Part shown: piece by piece, positions 18,860 through 26,400 of the stretch | Layout: each line of letters opens with the position of its first letter | Numbering within the stretch: position 1 is the first letter of the stretch | NCBI GenBank assembly: GCA_036488725.1 | Contig: DASXHD010000025.1 | Coordinates: 62,001-126,000, forward strand | Length of the DNA: 64,000 nt | Reading direction: 5' to 3' | From: DASXHD01 sp036488725 | GTDB lineage: Bacteria > Myxococcota_A > Polyangia > Polyangiales > Polyangiaceae | Made by a program: the position numbers and the translations under genes | The notes under the pieces: model-generated | What the model was told of the DNA's origin: nothing | The model's database searches: none | Seen by the model: the letters and a program-made list of their open reading frames with translations, nothing else

Positions 18860-19825
18860 TCATGTCTCCTTGCGTGAAACCAAAAGTTGCCAGGGAAGAT
18901 GCGAGTCCGGTCCGTGGCCGGTCAGCCGCGGGGGAATCGCAGAAATGTGCGTGTCGTGCAAGCCGGCCGTGCGCGCGAGCTTCTTCAGCTCGGCCTCGCT
19001 GAAGCCGAGCCAGAGGTCCGCCTGCTCGCGCATGCGCTCGTCGTCGTGGCGCGCGTAGTCGAGGACGACGACGGCGCCGCCTTTGCGGACCAGCTCGGCG
19101 AGCTTCGCGAGGACCGCGCCCGGCTTGGGCGCGTGGTGGAGCATGCGCACGGCGAACGCGACGTCCGCTTTGCCGTGGACCAGTTTTTTCACCTCGGGCG
19201 CGTCGAGCTCGCCGCGGACGAGCTCCACGTTCGAAAAGCCGCGGTGCTTCACGCGCGCGCGCGCCATCGCGAGCTGCGCCTCGCTTCGATCGATCGCGAC
19301 GACGCGCTCGAAGACCGGCGAGAGCACCTCGAGGAGCGCGCCGTCGCCGGTGCCCGCGTCGACCGCGAGCTTCTTGTGCTCGACGAGCGGCGCGAGCGCC
19401 GCGAGATACGCGCCGATCTCGGTGGCCGGCGCGGCGGGCTCCCGTCCACGGGCGGAATCGAAATAGTCGCGCGCGATCGCGTCGCGCGCGCGAAGGACCT
19501 CGCCGAGCCGCTTGAGGCTCCCGTCGCTCTCGCACATCGCGCGGCCCGCGGCGATCGCGTCTTTCACGACGAGATCCCCGGCGTCCCGGAGCGAAACGAG
19601 CGCGCGCGTCCCCTCGCGCCGCAGCCCGACAAGGCCAGCCTGCTTCAACGTCGCCACGTGACGCGAGACGTTCGGCTGGCTCTCGCCGAGCACGTCCACG
19701 AGCTCGCCGATCGCGAGCTCTTCCTCGGACGCGACCGCGAGCAGACGCAGCCGCAGCGGCTCCGAGAGGAGCCGGTAGAGCTCCCAGCGTTGAGGCGTCT
19801 CCAGCACGTCCATACTTATATTCAT
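18860..19825 (-). CDS. ArsR-family regulator fused to SAM methyltransferase-like domain (SahR-like)
   Basis: 321 residues. The N-terminal winged helix (about 10-95) has the ArsR pattern LSEPLRLRLLA and recognition helix ESQPNVSRHVATLKQAGLV. No metal-binding Cys pair of the ArsR/SmtB type is visible; the only Cys is at about residue 98. The C-terminal half (from about 145) is a class I methyltransferase fold with motif I AVDAGTGDGALLEV and VVAIDRSEAQLAMAR. From established knowledge, SahR regulators of proteobacteria are ArsR-type repressors that sense S-adenosylhomocysteine and sit beside ahcY. Here the methyltransferase-like domain could be the SAH sensor. The gene runs directly into ahcY. 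The ATG at 19825 and another at 19813 (MDVLETPQ) lack a clear Shine-Dalgarno, and a palindrome covers both, pointing to autoregulation. Confidence 0.87.
   Translation of the reverse strand: MNISMDVLETPQRWELYRLLSEPLRLRLLAVASEEELAIGELVDVLGESQPNVSRHVATLKQAGLVGLRREGTRALVSLRDAGDLVVKDAIAAGRAMCESDGSLKRLGEVLRARDAIARDYFDSARGREPAAPATEIGAYLAALAPLVEHKKLAVDAGTGDGALLEVLSPVFERVVAIDRSEAQLAMARARVKHRGFSNVELVRGELDAPEVKKLVHGKADVAFAVRMLHHAPKPGAVLAKLAELVRKGGAVVVLDYARHDDERMREQADLWLGFSEAELKKLARTAGLHDTHISAIPPRLTGHGPDSHLPWQLLVSRKET
18866..18871 (-). promoter_or_regulatory. Shine-Dalgarno site deciding the ahcY start
   Basis: AAGGAG on the minus strand, inside the last codons of the upstream regulator gene. It sits eight bases before the ATG at 18857 (MADKYK) and two bases before the ATG at 18863. 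The spacing supports 18857 as the start of ahcY. Confidence 0.65.
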
Positions 19826-19835
19826 CTATGCGTAT
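19812..19835. promoter_or_regulatory. Putative operator palindrome at the start of the SahR-like gene
   Basis: An AT-rich island in a GC-rich background with arms ATACttATA and TATgcGTAT around a six-base spacer. Seven of nine arm positions pair. It covers the ATG at 19825 and abuts the one at 19813. Size and symmetry suit a dimeric ArsR-type repressor. A weak promoter-like TTGTCG and CATAGAT pair lies just upstream on the minus strand, with an 18-base spacer, which would give a near-leaderless transcript. Assignment as the binding site of the adjacent regulator is inference. Confidence 0.5.
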
Positions 19836-19901
19836 ACACGCAAGCGCTCGACAATCTTTTACATCGGCTCGGGCCCGGACGCGGTAAACAGGGTCGTTTC
19901 G

Positions 19902-21839
19902 ATGGCGTCACCGCTGAGTCACAACCCGGCCGAAATCGCATCACCGGCCGAGAGCAGCGGCTCGCGTGAACGGACTTCACATGTCCAAGAGACCCCGCGC
20001 TGGCGCGGGATCGCGCGCGGAATCTTCGTGTCGGCGCTCCTCGTCGTGCCGGGTGCGGTCTCGTTCGCGGTCGACTTTTCGCGGCGCCACGATCAGATCC
20101 TCCACTTCACGCGCAAAGAGACCGCGCTCTACGTCTGGTGGGCGATCCTCGGCGCGGCGCTCTGGGGCGCGCTCGTGTACCTCGCGATGGCGCGGGGCAC
20201 GTGGCTCAAGTGGTGGGCGCGCGTCCTCTTGATCGCCGGCGCGGCGCTCGCGCTCGGCGGGCAGACGTACATTTTTTCGCGCTACGGCGCTTACCTCGAT
20301 CACCGCGCGGCGCTCGTCGGCACCTCGATGATGCCGAGCGTCGGCCAGCAGCTCTGGAGCGACCGCTGGGGATTCGCCGCCGCGCTCGCGCCGCCCGTGC
20401 TCTTCGCGCTCGTCGTTCCGTTTCTTTCGCCGATGCTTCGTCACGGTCGCGGCGACGCGCTCTTCGCGCTCGATCTGTCGACCTTCGCGATCGTGGTCGC
20501 GGCGTTCGGCAACGTCGGCGACGATCAAGTCGCGACGCCCGACGTCCTCTACTTGTCGGCGATGGGCCAGCTCGGACGCGCGCACTGGGATCACAACGAG
20601 ACCGTCGAGCGCATCCACCCGGGGCCGCGCACGCCGATTCCGCTGCCCGCGCTCGTTCCGCATCAGTCCGCGCCGCGCAACGTCGTCTTCGTCATCACCG
20701 AGTCGGTGCGCGCGCAATCGACGTGCGTCGCGTACGATCCGAATTGCCGTTGGACGCCGTTCTCGAACGCGGCGACGCCGAATCGCATCGGCCTCGGACA
20801 GATGCGCGCGCTCGATTCGACGACGGCGATTTCGCTCGCGGTCATGTGGGGCGGGCTCTCGCCGCTCGCGCCGCGCAAGGCGCTCCACTCGGCGCCGCTC
20901 CTCTGGGAATACGCAAAAGCCGCCGGATTTCACACCGCGTACTGGACGTCGCAAAATCTCCTCTTCGGAAATTCGGGCACGTGGATCAGCTCGGTGCCGC
21001 TCGATCGAACGATCAGCGCGACGCAAATCGAGCCCGAGGCGACGATGGAGATCGGCGCCGACGACGGCAAGCTCGTCGACTACGTGAACGGCGACATGGG
21101 CGAGCTCCACGAGCCGTACCTCGCGGTCGTGCACCTCTCGAACACGCACTTTCCGTACAAGGTCGATCCGCGCTACTCGCCGTTCGTGCCCGAGGACGGC
21201 GTCGCGGGGCCCGGTTACGAAAACCAACTCCGCAATCGTTATCAAGACGCGGTCTACCTCCAAGACATGGCCGTCGGCCGATTGATCCGCGCGATTCGCG
21301 CGCGGCCCGAGGGCGATCGCACGGTCATCTTTTTCATTTCGGATCACGGCGAGCAGCTGCGCGAGAAAGGCGGCGTCGGTCACACCGGCACGCTCTGGGA
21401 CCAAGAAGTGCGCATCCCGGCGTGGATCGACGCGCCGCCGGGAACGATCACCGACGCCGAACGAAAGAGTCTCGCGTCGCTGAGCGACACGCCGCTCACG
21501 AGCCTGGACGTCCTGCCGACGCTGCTCGATTTGCTCGGCGTCTGGGACGATCCGAAGCTCGCGGATCTCGAGAAGTCGATGCCGGGCCACAGCCTGCTTC
21601 GTGGCGGCACGCCGCCGACGACGCCCGTCGCGATGTCCAACTGCACCGAGCTTTGGGCGTGCGCGTTCCGCAATTGGGGCGCGATGAAGGGCACGCGCAA
21701 GGTCCTCGCGCACGAAGGCGATCACCAGTGGGGCTGCTACGACGTCGCGAGCGATCCGTTCGAGCTCCACGACCTCGGCGCGAAGGCGTGCGCCGATTTG
21801 ATCCCGCTCGCCGAAAACGGGCACGGCCGGCCGTTCTGA
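19902..21839 (+). CDS. Membrane-anchored sulfatase/LTA-synthase-like hydrolase
   Basis: 645 residues of the alkaline phosphatase superfamily. The N-terminal region has about four or five hydrophobic helices between residues 35 and 215. The catalytic domain from about 258 starts NVVFVITESVRAQSTC, where Glu is a metal ligand. It has a candidate nucleophile Thr near 306 (DSTTAIS), HLSNTHFPY, and the metal-binding FFISDHGEQL near 480. This layout matches lipoteichoic-acid synthase and phosphoethanolamine transferase relatives or membrane sulfatases. In a Gram-negative it may transfer phosphoglycerol or phosphoethanolamine to envelope glycans or lipids. The exact substrate is unknown. The zinc ribbon gene starts two bases after its stop. 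Confidence 0.82.
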   Translation: MASPLSHNPAEIASPAESSGSRERTSHVQETPRWRGIARGIFVSALLVVPGAVSFAVDFSRRHDQILHFTRKETALYVWWAILGAALWGALVYLAMARGTWLKWWARVLLIAGAALALGGQTYIFSRYGAYLDHRAALVGTSMMPSVGQQLWSDRWGFAAALAPPVLFALVVPFLSPMLRHGRGDALFALDLSTFAIVVAAFGNVGDDQVATPDVLYLSAMGQLGRAHWDHNETVERIHPGPRTPIPLPALVPHQSAPRNVVFVITESVRAQSTCVAYDPNCRWTPFSNAATPNRIGLGQMRALDSTTAISLAVMWGGLSPLAPRKALHSAPLLWEYAKAAGFHTAYWTSQNLLFGNSGTWISSVPLDRTISATQIEPEATMEIGADDGKLVDYVNGDMGELHEPYLAVVHLSNTHFPYKVDPRYSPFVPEDGVAGPGYENQLRNRYQDAVYLQDMAVGRLIRAIRARPEGDRTVIFFISDHGEQLREKGGVGHTGTLWDQEVRIPAWIDAPPGTITDAERKSLASLSDTPLTSLDVLPTLLDLLGVWDDPKLADLEKSMPGHSLLRGGTPPTTPVAMSNCTELWACAFRNWGAMKGTRKVLAHEGDHQWGCYDVASDPFELHDLGAKACADLIPLAENGHGRPF

Positions 21840-21840
21840 C

Positions 21841-22254
21841 GTGGCCGACTATCGCGAAGCGCCCGCGACTTGTCCTGCGTGTCGCATCCCGATGGAGCAG
21901 CGCACGCTCGAAGGGGCGATGGTCGACACGTGCACGCAGTGCCGCGGCTTGTGGGTAGACTGGTTCGACGGCGAGCTCGTCGCGGTCGTGAAAGAGACGG
22001 CGCCGCTCTCGTTTCGCGCCCCGGTCGAGCTGCCCGAGTCCGGCGCGTGCCCGCGTTGCGCGCGCACGCTCGCGTTCGAGACGTTCGCCGGCCACGTCGT
22101 CCTCTTGCGATGCGCCGACTGCGGCGGATGCTTCGTCCCGCGCGCGTCGTTCAACGTGCTGCTCGATCTCGACGCGCGCACGGATGCCGACGAAGAGAAA
22201 CGCGGCGCGCTCGCTCGGCTACTGCTCGCGATCCGTCAGTTCTTCAAGCCTTGA
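21841..22254 (+). CDS. Zinc ribbon (TFIIB-type) protein
   Basis: 137 residues from a GTG start directly after the sulfatase-like gene. Two zinc-ribbon modules are visible: CPAC...CTQCRGLWVD (about 13-38) and CPRCARTL...CADCGGCFV (about 63-90). The C-terminus is charged and helical. The CxxCRGLW pattern is typical of the zf-TFIIB family of small bacterial proteins, whose role is unknown. It overlaps the opposing membrane protein gene by 19 bases at the 3' end. Probably cytoplasmic; could serve the upstream enzyme or be independent. Confidence 0.8.
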   Translation: MADYREAPATCPACRIPMEQRTLEGAMVDTCTQCRGLWVDWFDGELVAVVKETAPLSFRAPVELPESGACPRCARTLAFETFAGHVVLLRCADCGGCFVPRASFNVLLDLDARTDADEEKRGALARLLLAIRQFFKP

Positions 22255-22820
22255 TCGAGCGCCGCGAGCTCGAGGCAGACGACGTCGATGCGGCGCGCAA
22301 ACATCTCCCAGAGAAACGGCGCGAGATAGAGATTGAGCGGCGGGAGCCAGCCGAGGATGCACGCCGTCACGCCGAGTCGACGAGGAACTGCCGCGCGAAA
22401 CGGAAGATCTTTGCGCACGAGCTCGAGTGAGTTCGCGACCGCCGAGATGAGCGCGAGCTTCCAGAACCACGCGACGACCGGAATGAACGCGATTCCGAAA
22501 ATGTGAACCGGCGTCACATTTTCGATCGGCCCGACGCGGCGATGCTCCGCCGGAAGGTTCGACCACGTTCGCTCGAGCCAGACGAGCTCGCAGATGCCCG
22601 CGAAGATTCGGAGCAGCACGGCGATGAGCAGGAGCAAGAGCGCGCCGACGAGATAGAGCGCGGCGAAGCCGTCGCCGTCGAGCGTCGAGACGACCTCGCC
22701 GTGGACCATCGCGAACCAGCTTCGGATCGCGAAGCCGAACGCGATCGCGAACGCGACGGCGATCGCCGAGAGGACCATCGCGGTTTTGCGCGCGCGCGCC
22801 GCGGGCGGCTGAATGTTCAT
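22236..22820 (-). CDS. Multi-pass membrane protein (DUF4328-like)
   Basis: 194 residues. Hydrophobic segments lie near residues 15-37, 50-72 and 102-125, and a weaker one near 145-170 (GVTACILGWLPPLNLYLAPFLWEMF). The pattern of an N-terminal helix, an aromatic WL-E region (CELVWLERTWSNLP), then PVVAWFWKLALI resembles the bacterial DUF4328 membrane family; this is a tentative match. The ATG shares ATGA with the stop of the upstream lipoprotein gene, so they are coupled. Function unknown. Confidence 0.72.
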   Translation of the reverse strand: MNIQPPAARARKTAMVLSAIAVAFAIAFGFAIRSWFAMVHGEVVSTLDGDGFAALYLVGALLLLLIAVLLRIFAGICELVWLERTWSNLPAEHRRVGPIENVTPVHIFGIAFIPVVAWFWKLALISAVANSLELVRKDLPFRAAVPRRLGVTACILGWLPPLNLYLAPFLWEMFARRIDVVCLELAALDQGLKN

Positions 22821-23326
22821 TTGCACGACGCGTCTCCCGGGCCAGGCTGACAGCCGTTCGCGCACTTGCCTTGAATCGCTGCGAGTCCCTGCGCGCACGA
22901 GATGAGATACGGGCCGTTGTCGGCGGCGTAGGTCGAAAACTGCGAGCCGCAGTAGTCGCCGTTCGGCATGCCGGGGCACTCGTCGCAGCGGTCCGACGTG
23001 CCGTTCGGAAACGCGAGGCAGCCGCCGTCGCAGACGCGAATCGTGGGCGACGCGTCGACGCAGTGGACGAGCCAGTCGACCGGCGGCGTGCCGTTCAAGC
23101 CGTTGTAGCCGCAGTACCAACCGTCGCCGAGACCTTTGCAGACTTTGGACCCGTCGTAGACGTCGAGCGCGGCGTCGAGCGCGTCGGGACTCGCGTCGCG
23201 GATCACGTCGAGCGGCGCGTCGAGCGAAGCATCGACGCCGCCCTCGGGCGCGTCGACGAAATTGACGAGCAGCGAGCACGCTGCGGTGAGGGGCAGCGCC
23301 AGGGCGACGAACCCGCGGGCTCTCAC
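22817..23326 (-). CDS. Cys-rich lipoprotein with Asp-rich linker
   Basis: About 169 residues from a GTG start. The lipobox LTAACS is followed by a VDASLDAPLDVIRDASPDALDAALDV linker. The mature domain contains about twelve Cys in pairs (WYCGYN, CDGGC, CDECPGMPNGDYC, CANGCQPG), suggesting a disulfide-stabilised secreted module. It is the kind of small secreted lipoprotein common in myxobacteria. It is divergent from the giant TPR gene and coupled to the membrane protein gene downstream. The start codon is not well fixed. Function unknown. Confidence 0.72.
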   Translation of the reverse strand: MRARGFVALALPLTAACSLLVNFVDAPEGGVDASLDAPLDVIRDASPDALDAALDVYDGSKVCKGLGDGWYCGYNGLNGTPPVDWLVHCVDASPTIRVCDGGCLAFPNGTSDRCDECPGMPNGDYCGSQFSTYAADNGPYLISCAQGLAAIQGKCANGCQPGPGDASCK

Positions 23327-23417
23327 GGGTGACAGCGTAGCGTCGGCGGCAACAAAACGCTCCAACTTCTCGGCCTTCTTGTGACACCATCGCCGTCGGG
23401 TCGCGAACCTTCTCCTC

Positions 23418-26400
23418 ATGCCGGCCAAATCCTCCCGTCCGCCGCCGCTACCGAAGGCCTCGGCGCCGCCCTTGCCGCCGAAAAAACCGCCGCCGCCGCC
23501 GAGCAGCGCGCCGCGCAAACCGCCGCCGCCGCCGCCGTCGTCCGAGCCGATCAGCATGGTCGAGTCCGACAAGAGCTCGATCGACAACCTGCTCGCGCTG
23601 ACGGACGAAGGCTGGGACATCGACGAGCAGGTCCGCACGCTGCAAATCGCTTCGGGCGATCCGCCATCGAAGCTCATGCAGAAGATTCCGACGTCGGAGA
23701 TGTTCCTGCCGAGCGCGAAGGAGCTCGCGCCGGCGGCGCCGAAGCGATCGTCCTTGCCGCCGCCGCTGCCGGGGAAAAAGAAATCGATTCCGCCGCCGCT
23801 TCCGAAAGTTTCGCCGGTTTCGCTGCCGCCGATCCTTTCGAAGAAGCCGCCCATCCCGTCGAAGCTTCCGCCGGTCCCCGCGCCGAAGGTGCCGCCGGCG
23901 GCCGACTCCTCGTCGCGGCGTCTCGCGCTCGAAGAGCCGTCGCGAGATCGCGCGCGGTCGGTGCTCGATCCGATGAGCGCCGAGTCGCTCGTCGACTTGC
24001 TCGGCGCACGCATCGCGACGCTCGAGGCGGCGGCGGACAAGATCGGCATCGCGCGGGCACACGTCGAGCTCGCGATCGCGAGCGAGTCGCTCCTCGGCGA
24101 CGACGCGCGCGCGACGACGCACGCCGAGCTCGCCCTCGCGGTGAACCCGGCGTTTCCGGCGGCGCATCACCTCCTCCGTGCGCGCAAGCACGGGCGCGCG
24201 AACGTCGCGGCGATGCTCGACCACCTCGATCACGAGCTCGCCGCCGCGACGCGCGACGACGCGCGGGCCGAGCTCCTCGCGCTGCGGGCGCGACTGCTCG
24301 AAGCGTCGGACGCGAAAGGAACCGCGGCGATCGACGCGTGGGAGCGCGCGCTCGCGCTCGCGCCGCACCACGCCGCCGCGCTTCGCGGTCTCGAGAGCGA
24401 GCTCGCGGCGCGCGCGCTGAGCGGCGACGCCGGCGCGAAGGAAGCGTACGCGACGCACCTCGCGCGCATGGCGGACGCGTACGCCAGCGACACCAAGCTC
24501 GCCGCGTGGCTCCACGTCGAACGCGCGCGCGTGCTCGAGCACGGGCTGAAGAAGGTCGACGCCGCGCGTGGCGCGCTCGAGCGCGCGCTCGAGCTCGACG
24601 GCACGGTGGGCCCGGTGCGTGACGCGAGCGTGCGATTCGTCGCGGCGCACGACGATCCGTCTGCGCTCGGCTCGCTGCTCGAAGAAGAGGCGCTCCTCGA
24701 ACGTTCGCCGGCGCGCGCCGCGCGCCTCGAGCTCGACGCGGCGTGTCTCGCGATGTTCCGCCTCGGCGACACGACGCACGCGACGCTCCTCCTCGAGCGG
24801 GCCGCCGGGCGCGCGCCGACCGAGACGTCGACGGATCGCCGGGTCCTCCAGGAGCTTTTGCGCCTCCATGAATCGGGCGGCGACCCGAGCGCCGTCGCGC
24901 GCGTTCGACGCGCGCGGCTCGCGTTCATCACGGATCCGGGAACGCTCGCGCAAGAGCATCGAACGCTGGCGACGCTCGCCGAAAAATCCGGCCAGCTCGA
25001 AGCCGCGATCGGGCACGTGCAGACCGCGCTCGCCGCGCAGAGCGACGATCCGACGCTGCTCGATCACCTCGATCGGCTGCTCGACGCTGCGTCGCGCGAC
25101 GACCAACGGATGGCGCTTTGGGTGACCGAGGCGGCGCGCAACCCGGACGCGACGCGACGCGCGCGCGCGCTCCTCCGCGCGGCGCAGATCGCCGAGAAGC
25201 TCGGGCGCCGGCCGGACGCCGTGCGACATCTACGCGCCGCGTGGATCGCGAACCCCGGCGACGTCGAGGTGCTCGACGCGCTCTCGCGCGCGCTCTCGGC
25301 GGCGCCCGACAGCAAGCTCGAGGGCGACACGCGCTCGCTCCTCGAGCTCTACGTGCAAGCCGCCGATCGCGCACGCGACGCCGCGCGACGCGTCGCGTAC
25401 CTCGAGAAGGCCGCGCTTCTCTGGGAAGAAGTCCTCGGCGACGCGCTGCGCGCGCTCAAGCTCTATCAGCAGATCCTCGAGATCGAGCCGGGCCGTCGCG
25501 GCGCGATCCTCGGCATGGCGCGCTGCGCCGAGCGCTTGAACGACGACGCGACGCTGGCGAAGGCGCTCCTCGAAGAAGCGCGCCTCGCCGAGGACGGCGC
25601 CGACGTGCTGGCGCTGAAGACGCGCGCGGCGACGGCGCTCGCGAAGACCGATCCGGCGCGCGCCCTCGCGCTCGTCGACGAGGTGATCGCGCAAGATCAA
25701 GATCACGCGGCCGCGCGCGCGATCGAGACTCGCCTCCACGAGGAAGCGGGCCGTTGGGAGAAAGTCGCCGCGTCGATGAAGGCTCGGCTCGACGCGGCCA
25801 TGCGCCGCGGCGCACCGAAGGCCGACGTCGTCGCGCTCTGGCTCTCGCTCGCGCAGGTGCAGCGCGATCGGCTGCGCGCTCCGGCGGCCGCGCTCGTGTC
25901 GCTCGAATCGGCGCGCGTCGCGGACCCGTCGCACCCGGTTCCACCCGACGAGATCGCGCGCCTGCTCGAATCGACGGGCGACTCCGCCGCGTATCGCGAC
26001 GCGCTCGCGCGACTCGCCGACAGCGCCGCCGAGCCCACCGAACGCGCGCATTACCTCGTGCGCGCCGCCGAGGTCGAAGAGTTCAAGCTGCACGACGACG
26101 CGCGCGCCGCCGCGACTTACGCGCGCGCGCTCGGCGCAAACCCCGACGACGATCTCGCCGCGGACCGACTCGGTCGCGTGCTCGCGCGAAAGGGCGCGGG
26201 CGCCGGAGCGCAAGCGGCGCTCGGCGAGGTCTTCACGCACACGCTCAAACGCGCCGAACGCGCGCCCGAGCCGGCCGCGGCGCGCGCTTTCACGTTCGGC
26301 GCGGCGTCGCTTCTGGTCGACGACGGAAAAGATTTGCTTCGCGCCGCGTCGCTCCTCGAGGCGGTCGTCAAAGACGATCCGGCGCACGTTCCCGCGCTGC

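Noticed and set aside
22821..23390. Upstream extension of the membrane protein frame at 22236-22820
   Set aside because: The extension overlaps the lipoprotein gene in another frame and is Arg-rich; the ATGA-coupled start at 22820 is clear.
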